A stretch of 64,000 nucleotides of DNA from positions 19,230,060 through 19,294,059 of the forward strand of contig OZ038529.1 in the NCBI GenBank assembly GCA_964036665.1, read 5' to 3'. The translations under genes and the position numbers were made by a program. The stretch is from Gordius sp. MW1 (taxonomy: Eukaryota; Nematomorpha; Gordioida; Gordea; Gordiidae). The notes beneath the pieces are model-generated. The model was not told where the DNA came from and ran no database searches. It was given only the letters and a program-made list of their open reading frames with translations. Of the stretch, positions 1 to 11,183 are shown piece after piece (within the stretch, counting starts at the first letter, position 1; each line of letters opens with the position of its first letter).

Positions 1-996
1 TTGTTCATCAAAATGGCGGAAAAAAACACACACATTTTATACCGTGATGAGCAGTCTATGTAGTCTATGGTTACTACCATTGCTATTATGACTTTTTGGC
101 CGTCCGCTGGCTCCTGACCGATGGAAAAAATGACCATTGGCTAAAATGTGAATCGAAATTATTTTTTTCGTTTTTTTTACTATTATGATTGTTCCTGTTC
201 CTACCATTGCTATTATGACTTTTTGGCCGTCCGCTGGCTGCTGACCAATGGAATAAAATGACCATTGGCCAAAATGTGATTCGAAAACTTTTTTTTCGTT
301 TTTTTTGACTATTATGAATTTATATCCACTTTTACCGTGTCCTGGCTGCTAACCAATGAAAAAAAATGACCATTGGCCAAAATGTGATTTGAAAATTTTT
401 TTTCGTTTTTTTTTACTCTTATGAATTTGTATCCACTTTTACCGTGTGCTGGCTGCTGACCAATGGAAAAAAATGACCATTGGCCAAAGTGAGCATCAAA
501 TTTTTTTTCCGTTTTTTTGGCTATTATTGACTTATAGAGTATCTGTTGGTATTGACCAATAGAGAAAAAATGACCATTGGCCAAATTATTGATTTTTTTA
601 ATTAAAAATTGTTCAAATTCAACAAAAAATTTCTCCCAACAATTCTGCAAATTCTTAACATTGTGATGTTTTATAATATAATGTTTGTTAGACCCATAAT
701 CACTAAAAACCATAAAAACTAATGTAATACGCAACTAGATGCAAACACTAAATCTAACCCTAACCCTTGCCTATATTACATTTTGCCTATAAATGGAAAA
801 TTTGTATAAATAATTAAATAATCATTAGGCATTTAATACCCCCCTATAGGTATCGCCCCTTCCCAACTTTCTCGCCCATAAATTGCATAGCAAATATGAT
901 ACATTTATACGAAGTACAGATGAGTCGTCCCCCCTTCCCTTCCCCTCTTCCCTTCCCTTCTCCCCCTTCCCACGAGGGCCGAAGGCCCGAGTTTTT
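1..996 (+). mobile_element. Helentron-like non-autonomous element, 3' part (cut by window start)
   Basis: About five tandem units of roughly 115 bp fill the first 600 bases. Each unit carries a short hairpin in which CCAATGG and CCATTGG are separated by an A-rich loop, and a homopyrimidine run. An AT-rich segment follows, with two telomere-like TAACCC copies near 755. Next come the motif GCCCATAAATTGCATAGCAA and a C/T-rich tract, and the element ends in the hairpin GGGCCGAAGGCCC plus a T run (977-996). The same 3' end occurs at 44,631 and, inverted, at 11,184. The layout (subterminal inverted motif, 3' hairpin, internal satellite units) matches Helentron/HINE elements. The class is inferred; no Rep/helicase gene is present. 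Confidence 0.6.
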
Positions 997-1009
997 AATA
1001 TTGGGTTGT

Positions 1010-1640
1010 ACTAGAGTTAGGAGAAAGATACAAGTAATTCTAGTGGATCACCAAATCGTAGAAACGCAGTCGGTATCGTTCTCAGCGAATCGTTCAAGGA
1101 CAAGGTGGTAGAGTCAAGCGTTGTTCAGCCAGGTTAATGTGGGTGAAGATTCTAAATCAAGGAGACCTCCTAACCGTTATGTGCGCCTATGCTCCCCAAA
1201 TTGGGTGTATGGAATCAGAGGAAGACATATTCTTCGATTCATTAAAAAAAGAAATACACGGAACCGGCAGGAGGAAAAGCTAATTATATTGGTGCGGACT
1301 ATAACGCCCACATAGGGAATGATAACCTCGGGTATGAACTAAATGATGGAGACTATCGGCATGGTCTTTAAAGATGGGGGAAAACTTCTTTAATAATTCC
1401 AAGCATACGACATGTCGATCCTTAACACATATTTTGTAAAACGCGAAGATCATATTGTGATTTATAGAATTAGTAAGCACTTTAACCAAATTAACTATCA
1501 GCTCATACAATGAAAGGACTTATGGGGTATCAAGGTTTTTAAAGTAATATCGGGAGAAGAAAACGCCAGTCAATATAGTCTCCTTGTTATGGAGTTTGAA
1601 AGAAAGGTATTTCCCGAAAGAAGAAAGGTCTATTAATAGT
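1010..1640 (+). pseudogene. LINE (RTE-like) endonuclease-domain relic
   Basis: Broken reading frames together resemble the apurinic-like endonuclease of RTE/craniofacial-protein-2-type LINEs. Readable pieces include MCAYAPQIGC (about 1180-1210), GADYNAHIGNDN (about 1290-1330) and NTYFVKREDHIVIY (about 1420-1465), in different frames. Stops and frameshifts separate them, so the element is dead. The Helentron-like 3' end abuts its 5' side. A downstream part of a LINE of the same kind appears at 5,179-5,516, so the two may be pieces of one element split by later insertions. Confidence 0.6.
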
Positions 1641-2086
1641 GATGCGATGAAACCGAGAAATATCTCAGTCGAGAATTTGCAAAACTTATTCGAGTTTGAG
1701 ACGAAATTTTGTACCGAACGATTTTAAAAGTATAATTGAGTATTCAATGATTGAATCAAAAGTTTTGATAGGGATTCTTCAACTAATAGTATACCTCCTA
1801 AATAAGGACATTATGTGAATACATTGTTTTGTAATATGCATTACTTTTCACATTATAAACTTGGGTTGGCAGGTGCATCTGAATTTATTATAATTTTTAT
1901 AAGTGTGGCAATTGTGCAATATATAATAAAGACACAAACTTATAATGTATTAGATAAATATTTATTTAATGGCAAATAGATAGAATTGGAAAGTAATTAT
2001 TTGGAGTACAAATTTAATTGTAATGATTTGTCATAAAATATATTACGTGTACTTTAATTAAAAACTTAAAACTTTATTTCTATAAT
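1641..2086. other. No feature recognised
   Basis: AT-rich sequence between the LINE relic and a MITE. I see no open frame, RNA gene or repeat end that I can support. Confidence 0.5.
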
Positions 2087-2094
2087 GCTGCTTT

Positions 2095-2240
2095 CATGGG
2101 CTAAGTCAGTACTGGAATTAGAGGGGGTGGCAATAATGATTTAGGGAGGGGCAAAACAAACATTTTTTAAAATTTTAGCCATTAATTTAAAAAATTTCAA
2201 CAAATTTTTGGATTTACAGGTCCCCTTGGCTACGCCCATG
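2095..2240 (+). mobile_element. hAT-type MITE (CATGGGC...TACGCCCATG family)
   Basis: Terminal inverted repeats resemble CATGGGCGTAGCCAG and its complement. They are flanked by a perfect 8-bp target duplication, GCTGCTTT (2087-2094 and 2241-2248). An 8-bp duplication is typical of hAT transposons. The interior is G-rich then T/A-rich and non-coding. Related copies lie at 5,793, 35,115, 35,986, 37,311, 57,276 and 63,834. Confidence 0.8.
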
Positions 2241-2248
2241 GCTGCTTT

Positions 2249-3000
2249 TATTGTTATTTTTACAAATTTCTAATATGTGCAACTAGATATCAATTCTGTA
2301 AATAATATTATTATTATTAAAAGTATACACTCGCGCTTTGTGGTTTATAACGTTGAAGTAAACATGCAATAAACTCTATGGGCTACAATTGATAATGGTA
2401 ATATCAATGGACTAAAACGTTTGCCTTAAATATGTTAAAGTCTACTTTGAGGCATTAGCCAGGTTTAATAAAGGGTCTCAATTTGCCCAATTATGTATCT
2501 AAGTCAAATATAGGTGAACTTATGAATTTCTAAGTCTATTTATATTTGACAAGCACAGCGAATTTGATCCAAATGTCATAATTTGCTTGAACCATAAATT
2601 TTAATTATCTATATTTCAAATTTATTTATAATTTTTAATTTGCACTTTTGATAGAAAATGTTAAATTATGAATTAGTTTATATCTTTATATTGTCATTGA
2701 TATGTCGCGATAAATCTTTATAAAGTCTGTGTAAAAAGGTTTTAAACGTTTGCCATTTAAATTTTTTAACACTTTTTAAAATTTTTAAAAAAGAGGGAAA
2801 ATTTTTATTTAGTGTAATTTTTTTTAAAACTAGAGACAAGTCGAAAATTCTCGTAGAGACGAGACCGAGATTTTTCTAGACCGATACGAGACGAGATCGA
2901 GATTTTCAAAATCGCACCGGAGACGAGACGAGATTTTGCTTTCGAGATCGAGACGAGATAGAAACACTAACTATGAATCTCGAATTCGATACGAAAGGGC
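2249..3000. other. Non-coding AT-rich stretch with CGAGACGAGA-type repeats
   Basis: Positions 2249-2830 are AT-rich without a supported gene. Positions 2840-2990 carry a degenerate CGAGAC/GAGATCGAGAT repeat, a purine-rich simple-repeat-like patch. No protein family was recognised. Confidence 0.5.
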
Positions 3001-3501
3001 TATCGTATCCGGAGATACGAGGATATCTTCCCCCCCCCTGTTCTTTTATAAAAAGAAACGCCGCCGCTCACTATACGTGGTACGTATGTTACTTTTTCTT
3101 TCCCCCATGCCCCCTGACACAAAAGGTTAATTGATTGTAACATCTGTGTACTGAATATATACATAGAACTTTATCCCTTTACATTTAATTTCTAGTACGC
3201 GTATGTTATTCCCCCCCCCCCGACGCGCTTATACGTATTTGTTATTTCTATCAATACGCATCATTGATTTTTACATACTCGAGAGTTGCGTGATTTTATT
3301 CATTAATAAATTTATTCTTGTAGATAAATAAAATACATAAAGGACCTAAAGAAAGAATAAAATGGTGAGTCCCCCTTTTGGGGGGGGACAAGGTTTACAC
3401 TTTAGGGACCAATATTTCCCCCAATTCAAGCAATGATAATTCCCCCTTCCTTCAAATCATTTTTATTCATATCTTATATTCCCTTTTTAAAGATATGAAA
3501 A
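3001..3501. repeat. Direct repeat A, copy 1
   Basis: This 501-bp segment recurs almost unchanged at 4,676-5,178. It begins TATCGTATCCGG and ends AAAGATATGAAAA. It contains long C and G homopolymers whose lengths differ between copies. It lacks TG...CA ends, a primer-binding site or a purine tract, so it does not look like an LTR. Nothing coding is recognised in it. Confidence 0.8.
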
Positions 3502-3784
3502 TGGTGTCCAGAAAATAAAAAAAAAATCCCACCCTCGTATATTCCTATTCATCATACCCCAAAATCGCATCCTGCACAAATATAAATTTCCTCAAGGTAA
3601 AGAAAACAGGATTGAAAGTGATTGAGAAGTTATTCGAAACAAATCACCCCTACCCAATGCATGAATTATCGACTAATTGCTTCAAATCTTATTGAAAACT
3701 GGTACATGGAAAATTCAGGTCGGGTCTGAGACATCCATAATTGTTAAGGCAGCAGGAGTCTCCTTAATTTTCAGATGAGGGCAA

Positions 3785-4228
3785 GAGTTCCTCATGTATG
3801 GAGGTAAAGGCATATTAAAATGCTGAGAATTCCTCATTTTAGATGGATTTCAGAACGACAATAACAGAATTAACCAATAAAAAGAAATTCATAGAGCCGG
3901 GATTCAGTTACCTATAGAGCGGGGAAGAAAATTATTATTGGATTATTCCAGGAGTATTCCCACAAGCCATAGATGAGGTATTTATAATTACATCCCGTTG
4001 GCCATGAATACTTAATTTTTCAAAAGAAGAGACCACGTGATTGCTTTGAAGGATACACATGTCGTATATAATAATTTTTGGATAGTTAGTATAATATTTT
4101 TGATATTGTTACTATTAATATCATGTAAACCCATAATTAGAACGTTGTTGATAAAAACCATCCGATTGCATGATATCAATTATTCTTTTATCCACCCCTG
4201 GTCCTAATTTTTTTTGGAAAACCGCAAG
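3785..4228. repeat. Tandem duplication C, copy 1
   Basis: A segment of about 446 bp repeated head to tail as copy 2 at 4,231-4,674, with very few differences. It starts at GAGTTCCTCATGTATGG and ends at GGAAAACCGCAAG. Both copies lie between the two A repeats. No coding content was recognised. Confidence 0.85.
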
Positions 4229-4230
4229 AA

Positions 4231-4674
4231 GAGTTCCTCATGTATGGAGGTAAAGGCATATTAAAATGCTGAGAATTCCTCATTTTAGATGGATTTCAGA
4301 ACGACAATAACAGAATTATCCAATAAAAAGAAATTCATAGAGCCGGGATTCAGTTACCTATAGAGCGGGGAAGAAAATTATTATTGGATTATTCCAGGAG
4401 TATTCCCACAAGCCATAGATGAGGTATTTATAATTACATCCCGTTGGCCATGAATACTTAATTTTTCAAAAGAAGAGACCACGTGATTGCTTTGAAGGAT
4501 ACACATGTCGTATATAATAATTTTTGGATAGTTAGTATAATATTTTTGATATTGTTACTATTAATATCATGTAAACCCATAATTAGAACGTTGTTGATAA
4601 AAACCATCCGATTGCATGATATCAATTATTCTTTTATCCACCCCTGGTCCTAATTTTTTTTGGAAAACCGCAAG
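4231..4674. repeat. Tandem duplication C, copy 2
   Basis: Second copy of the 446-bp unit, directly joined at its 3' end to direct repeat A copy 2. The order A1 - spacer - C1 - C2 - A2 suggests at least two separate duplication events. Confidence 0.85.
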
Positions 4675-4675
4675 G

Positions 4676-5178
4676 TATCGTATCCGGAGATACGAGGATA
4701 TCTTCCCCCCCCCTGTTCTTTTATAAAAAGAAACGCCGCCGCTCACTATACGTGGTACGTATGTTACTTTTTCTTTCCCCCATGCCCCCTGACACAAAAG
4801 GTTAATTGATTGTAACATCTGTGTACTGAATATATACATAGAACTTTATCCCTTTACATTTAATTTCTAGTACGCGTATGTTATTCCCCCCCCCCGACGC
4901 GCTTATACGTATTTGTTATTTCTATCAATACGCATCATTGATTTTTACATACTCGAGAGTTGCGTGATTTTATTCATTAATAAATTTATTCTTGTAGATA
5001 AATAAAATACATAAAGGACCTAAAGAAAGAATTAAATGGTGAGTCCCCCTTTTGGGGGGGGGGACAAGGTTTACACTTTAGGGACCAATATTTCCCCCAA
5101 TTCAAGCAATGATAATTCCCCCTTCCTTCAAATCATTTTTATTCATATCTTATATATCCCTTTCTAAAGATATGAAAA
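4676..5178. repeat. Direct repeat A, copy 2
   Basis: Near-identical to 3001-3501, with small homopolymer and single-base differences. LINE-derived coding sequence begins immediately after it. Confidence 0.8.
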
Positions 5179-5516
5179 GGGCAAAGGATATGGACGAAAG
5201 AAAAATGCTATCAGAGATCTTCCACACTTTTGGAGGCCAGAAAGTTGGATCGTAACATAGACGACGATTGGGAGACGCTAACTATGTCCATAAAGAAAAC
5301 GGCGATTCAGGTTCTAGGACAGACCAAAGGAGGCAAAGCCTTAATAGGGAACTATGTTGGTGGGATCAATCGGTTAGATATTTCATCGAAAGAAATAAAA
5401 TTCTATATAGACGGCTGCATAAGTCAACAAATTCGGAGGATTATTTAGAATATAGGGAGGCAAAGAGAGCCGCAAATAAGGCCGTAGCTATAGCGAAGAA
5501 CGCAGCATATCCCTAG
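5179..5516 (+). pseudogene. LINE linker-region relic (between endonuclease and reverse transcriptase)
   Basis: Two overlapping frames together read like the linker upstream of reverse transcriptase in RTE-like LINEs. One gives DDDWETLTMSIKKTA, the other CWWDQSVRYFIERNK followed by YLEYREAKRAANKAV. The switch between frames implies a frameshift. No reverse transcriptase follows, so it is a truncated fossil. Confidence 0.55.
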
Positions 5517-5792
5517 ATGGAAACTAAATTGGATCACAAAAGGGGCGAGTATGAACCAATTGACCAAAAAAGGGATCAATTTACGACGTATTTTATCAGA
5601 TAACATACCCTATAAAAAAAGATTATTTTATCAATACATTCGTAAATATTATAGGGCGATCTGTTTTATATATATTTTAAGAATGTTATTATTAAACCTT
5701 TTGACATATATTTTTTGTTAATATTGTTATATTAATTACTATTAAAATTGTCAAAAGAAAATTTTTATAATATGCCATGTCATCGTTATATT

Positions 5793-5960
5793 CATAGGCG
5801 TGTAGACAGGGTTGGGTTTAGAGAGGGGCAATAATGATTTAGGGAGGGGTAAAAGATAGTATTTTGAAATTTTAGCCAAAATTATTTTAAAATTCTAAAT
5901 GATTTTTGGATTTAGAGGAAGGCAGCCGCTTCTCCCTGCCACCCATTGGTTACGCCCTTG
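5793..5960 (+). mobile_element. hAT-type MITE, same family as 2,095
   Basis: Diverged terminal repeats (CATAGGCGTGTAGAC ... GGTTACGCCCTTG) are flanked by a perfect 8-bp target duplication, GTTATATT (5785-5792 and 5961-5968). Non-coding. Confidence 0.8.
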
Positions 5961-5968
5961 GTTATATT

Positions 5969-6659
5969 TTACCTCTATATTCCATTCTTTTCGTGTTGAT
6001 AAGTTTCTTGAGCTTAAGGTCGATTGTTTGTTTGTGTCCGGGGCACCAACTGCTCGATCCTGGTGAGGGGGAGATACTCTTATGATTGGGGCTTGGAGGC
6101 GATTGTTGCATCCGGGGGGTTGGGGGACTGCTATTGAGTCTGCGGACCGGGGAAATTGCTATGTCGGGGTTATGAGAAGATTGGGATGGCACTGTGTAGA
6201 CTGGTGTCTGGAGGGTGGAACTGATAAATTGTGTGACTAAGGTAACTCTGACTCGGGAAACGAATATATTCGATATGAAACTAGCTTCGATTCAAATTTT
6301 TATTATTATATCCACAAGGATAATAGCGTACACTGTCTTGAACATTAGATATATGTAGTGAGTTATATTGGAAGGGGAAAGGGACTTTGGTGTTGTCAGG
6401 AAATGGTGGGGTACGTTGATTGCTTCTCGTAAAGACCTAAGCATAGGAATAATGGACTTAACCCTAAAACGGGGGAAGTTGAAGTAGTTTCTGGGAGAAT
6501 AATAAAGTGGTTGAAAATCAAGATAAATACTTGGAGTGATATTTTCTTGAGTTATATAGATAGAAAGAGGCTTGTACCAATTACACGGTTGAACAAAGAA
6601 AATCTACCGACAAATATAGATTTTCGCAGTGAGCACAAAAATATTTTTTCCCCTATATG
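5969..6659. other. No feature recognised
   Basis: Mixed-composition sequence with scattered short frames but no conserved motif I can name. It may hold decayed transposon remains. Confidence 0.4.
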
Positions 6660-6749
6660 TAGAGCCCTGCACGGGCCGTCCGAGGCCCGGCCCCGGGCCT
6701 CGGGCAAATTTTAAAACATTAATCGGGCCTCGGGCTTGGATCGGGCCTG
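6660..6749 (+). mobile_element. End fragment of GC-rich hAT family
   Basis: It starts TAGAGCCCTGCACGGGC and continues with CCCGGCCCCGGGCC-type sequence. This matches one terminus of the complete hAT element at 60,263-61,390 (TAGAGACCTGCACGGGC on its complementary end). It is cut by Helentron-like units at about 6750. Confidence 0.6.
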
Positions 6750-7042
6750 TTACTACCATTGCTATTATGACTTTTTAACCGTCCGCTGGCTGCTGACCGA
6801 TGGAGAAAATGACCATTGGCCAAAATGTGAATCGAAATTAATTTTTTCGTTTTTTTTGACTATTATGAATTCATATCTATTTTTACCGTGTCCTGGCTGC
6901 TGACCAATGGAAAAAATGACCATTGGCCAAATTATGATTCGAAATTTTTTTTCTCGTTTTTTTTGACTCTTATGAATTTATATTTACTTTTACCGTGTCC
7001 TGGCTGCTGACCAATGGAAAAAATGACCTTTGGCCAAAATGT
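6750..7042 (+). repeat. Helentron-like core units (about three)
   Basis: Three tandem units of roughly 115 bp carrying the TGACCAATGG / CCATTGGCCA hairpin, as in the element at 1-996. No 5' or 3' terminus is present, so this is a fragment. Confidence 0.65.
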
Positions 7043-9788
7043 AGCTGAAAAAGTTTTAATTTAGCACCTGTAAATTATTTGAGATATCATTATGTTACCT
7101 GTGACATTTTTAGATGCGCGGTCGTAACAGGCAATAGCGGAGCTATTGCATGTCGCTACCTGTTACGCCGCAAGTCCATTATAATTCAATTTTATTTTCA
7201 TTACTCTCTATTTATAATTTTTTATGCCTAATATTTTAAATATTTTATTGTATTAAAAAAAGCCTTACTAAGCACGTGACTAGACACAATAGGTACATAC
7301 ATATCTATATGTTATTTTAAAATATTATCCAATTCACCACATGTAAGTTTTTATTTTAAATTTGTGATTTACTTGGTATATTTTAAACTTGTGATTTTCT
7401 TGGTATAACTTTTTTAATGTAAAATATTTTTTTGAATATAATAATTTATGAAATGTTCTTCAAAATAAATTTGTTATTTGAATATTATATTATCCCTATT
7501 TCTAGTTTGTTTGGATGTCGAAGTGGATAGGTAGGGGGACTCTAATTAAAATATTTGACTGTTAAAAATGATTTAAGAGGCATATCAATTTTCTTATTTG
7601 ATTACATTGTTTGTGTATTCTTTTCTTTTTTAGTTTTGCTTATCGTAGTTATGATTTTGTTTTGCAAATCTTAAACTAAGGATTAAGCTATACATTATTC
7701 AATAGTTTTATAATTGATTATACATAAAATATTTGTAATGCGCTATCACAATTTGCAGCAATTCTCACACAAATTTTTTATGTAGGCTTATTTGTGAGGA
7801 AGTTTGTTTAAAATCAAATTTATATTTTTGAAAAAAAACCAGCTAGCTTTTTATATAGAGCTCATTTTCCTTTAATTGTCAAATTAGTTTTTTAACACTC
7901 ATAACATTTAGGTTACAAAGCCTATGCTCTATTACAATGTTCTTAATGTAATAAATATTTTTATAGTTCTAGAATGCATAACAATTAGTTAACTCCATGT
8001 TTTACCAATGTATAGCTCAATCGATGTGCTATAGAAAATTGTTCTAAATTTCTGATGAATTAAATTTCCCTCTGTAGCATTTACTTTAATTCACCAATTT
8101 AAGTTAAATCTTGTAAAGAAAGTAATGAAACTAGGAGGAAAAATTGTATTGTGGAATTTAATAATTAGTCTATTTTAACTATGTTATAGGTCATTAAATT
8201 TTAAATATAATAAAAATTAATATGTTTACTTCCAAAATTTTAAATTTGTTTAATGATACATGATGATTTGCTTAGATCAAACATTTTTGTATTTCATGAC
8301 ATTTATCCATTGCTAGACTTAAAAACTTATCAATAACAAATTACTCCCAAACATATTAACATTTAGTCTTCGTGTTATCAAAACTAATAAAACTAGCCTT
8401 TATGTATTTAAAGGATTTAACTACTTGATTAAAATCACAATATCTACATTTCCTATTTCTAATGATTGATAAAATAAAAGATTAAAATATTGCCTTTCAA
8501 CAACTTACTTTAATTATTAAAAAGGGGGGGGGGGATAGCCAATCGTAAGTTTCTGTTTATACTCTTTGAAAAGGCCACATGTGCCCACTTAAGTTACCAT
8601 ATAGTCCTGTCCATCTCGCCCTTTTAATAATAACGCATGTGTTGTTACCATGTTTAAGTTTTACAACCGACAAAGAAAATCACCACGGAAATTGTAACAT
8701 CCAACACAATTTGATCCACGGCTCAAGACCCTGCTCATTAATCGAATTTATTTGTGCATTTATTTTTTTTTGGGGGGGGGGGACGAAAGTTGATTAACTT
8801 CAAATAGGGGGGGAGGCAAACATCAATTTTTATATTTTTAGGGTTATATATTGAAAAAAGGAAAATTTATTGGAATATATATTGCTAATAAAGAACTCTA
8901 TAGGTTCTTGATAAAATACATTTGTGATAAGGATATAATTTTTAATCGGCCACACCCTTATAAATATTAGATATTCTTTATCAATTACTTTCTACCAGCT
9001 TATTAATAAAATCAGAATAACCACATAATAAAGAAATGTAAATAATATAGTTTACTATTTTTGCCCTCAAACCTTTAGACCACTGATATAGCTCAATAAA
9101 GTTTGATATACCTGGGTTCCATGACCAAAATTTAAAGATGGCTTTGCCATGAATTTAAGCATTAAGATTTATTTATACTCTAATTAATAACTTTCCAAAT
9201 ATAAACATTTGCATGGGTAAACCTTGATAGTGGAAATGTTATAAATTAAAACATATTAAATTTTAAGATTCATTTTTATTCTGACCATAAAGTTAACCCC
9301 CCAAAAATAATCCTAAAAATAAATAATAAGCAAATGCTGGCAGCACTAATTTAATTTCCTTTATTTTACCAAAATGCAACTAATGTTTATTTGTTATATC
9401 TTGGGAAATGAGTTTTGATAATTTAACTATAAAAATTTATATACATTATTTTGTGTTTTTATTTTTGTTCCATTACGCCTTTGCAATTATTTTAGTAGTT
9501 AGAAAATTAACATCGTTTCTCCCCCCCCCCACTTTGTTATGAACAATAATATGGATTTTACGAATAATGTAGTTATATAACTCTATGTTTCCCTCGCCCT
9601 GCCCTGCCCCTCCCCTCTAAAGAGTGCAGTTAATGCGAACTGTCGTATAGAACTTAAAGCTTGCGTCTAGGTTAGGGCTTCAATATATCGCCCTTTTTAA
9701 ATGGGGGACATTAAATTCGGCGAGATGGTTTTCGGCGAGTTGATAGGGCACCATTATTAGTCTATGGGCTTAACAGAATAAATCGAAT
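7043..9788. other. AT-rich intergenic sequence, no gene supported
   Basis: 2.7 kb of very AT-rich sequence with poly-G and poly-C tracts near 8525, 8770 and 9520. Short frames lack any recognisable motif or codon bias. I see no RNA gene. Confidence 0.5.
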
Positions 9789-10034
9789 CGGGGTCAAAAT
9801 AGCAGAAAAAAACAGCAGAATTGGTCAGAACTGGCCAGAACAAGATTTTAGATAATCAATATATTAGAATTAAATCTTAAATGGGGAGGGAATTTGATGT
9901 GCATCTAATCCTAACCCTGACCCTAACCTAAAACGCTGACCTAAAACACTAACCCAAACCTTAACCCTCCTGACCAATCTTGATCTGACCAGTTCTGACC
10001 AATTCAGCTGTTTTTTTCTGCTATTTTGACCCGG
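9789..10034. mobile_element. Inverted-repeat (foldback/MITE-like) element with telomere-like centre
   Basis: Arms of about 60 bp read outward as GGGTCAAAATAGCAG followed by an A-rich tract and GAATTGGTCAGAACTGG, with their complement at the other end (about 9970-10034). The centre holds degenerate CCTAACCCT-like copies. A clean target duplication is not obvious, although AATAAATC occurs on both sides. Confidence 0.55.
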
Positions 10035-10116
10035 TCTCAATAAATCTTAAAATCGAAATTATTGTACTTTCAGGCCGTCAACCACCTATGCTGGGAACTA
10101 AATATTTATATTAAAA

Positions 10117-11183
10117 ATGACTACATTGGGGGAACTTTCTGATTTAAAAGTATTATTTTTATATTGTTTTTATCCTTTTCAGGTAGCAATTGATCAAATG
10201 GAACAAGAACTTGATAATGATAAATTTACTCTCCTTACTAGCGAAAAGATATTGGATGAAAGTAATATTATTGTACAATATCTCACATTTTATATGTATT
10301 TTTATATTATGTTTTTCATCTATTATATCAATCATTTTTGATTACTCGAAATGTCAGGAATGTTTTTTTATTTGTTAGATTAACTTACCCTAAGATAATT
10401 TTTCTGTCTTTTACATTGTATTTAATGACAATGTAGGCACAACATTTGCCTGCAAATTTCTAGGCCCAAAGTTTTTAATTGTAATGGGTGGTAGCTCTCC
10501 CTTAATTAAAAATTCATGTTTTATTAAAATATAGGCCAAATTGAATTTGCCTCTTTCTAAATTGTTACTGCCCCTCTCTAATACAAATTCTACACCCATG
10601 ATCATTGTAGCATTTATTCCCTCTAACCCTTGTAATTTATTTAATAAATATTATTTCACATGAAAAAGTTTAAGTTAATATTTTAGTTTTCTAATATATC
10701 ATTGGAAATGTAGGTTTTAATAATTTAGGATTTGTTAGAATTTTTGCTAATGTAGTTAAAGTACTGTGTGCTATTTTATAAAATGTGATTACATTATGCT
10801 CTAATTATTTTATTACAAAGCTCATCCCACTTTGTAACTTTTAATTTATGGTTGTTGATAATTTAAACAACAATAAAATATAAAAAATATCAACTATAGT
10901 GACATTTCCTAATAAAGACTCCTTAAATGATTCAGGAAATACTTATCTAGGCCAAATCTAATATTGTTGATAAATTTTGCTTATTTAAACCTTTGCCACC
11001 AAAATCTACTATAAACAAAGGCATAAAAACTGTTTGAACCTTAAAAAAGAAAATTTTAAAAGTTGTGATAATGAAAAATTTAATAGTTTGATGTTGCAAG
11101 CAAAAGCTTTATTACCTAAATTAAAACAAGCCAATCAAGATCTACAAAATAAAGCAATCGATAAATCTATTGTAGAAATAAAA
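10117..11183 (+). CDS. Candidate host gene of unknown function, truncated by a repeat insertion
   Basis: The first exon would be 10117-10149 (ATG, MTTLGELSDLK). A 33-nt GT-AG intron (10150-10182) with a strong pyrimidine tract follows. Joining in frame gives VAIDQMEQELDNDKFTLLT and more residues up to about 10275. A further possible exon at about 11034-11183 reads QAKALLPKLKQANQDLQNK. It is cut at 11184 by a Helentron-like element. The last piece weakly resembles the LPxxxxANxxL stretch of NOPCHAP1/C12orf45, but I would not assign it. It is supported mainly by the tiny intron, which matches the size class seen in PSMB2. The middle exon boundaries are uncertain. Confidence 0.3.

Noticed and set aside
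3001-5178. LTR retrotransposon with repeats A as LTRs
   Set aside because: No TG...CA ends, no primer-binding site, no purine tract and no retroelement coding sequence between the repeats.
8579-8797. 72-residue frame
   Set aside because: It ends in a poly-G tract, has no homology that I recognise and lies in repeat-rich AT-rich DNA.
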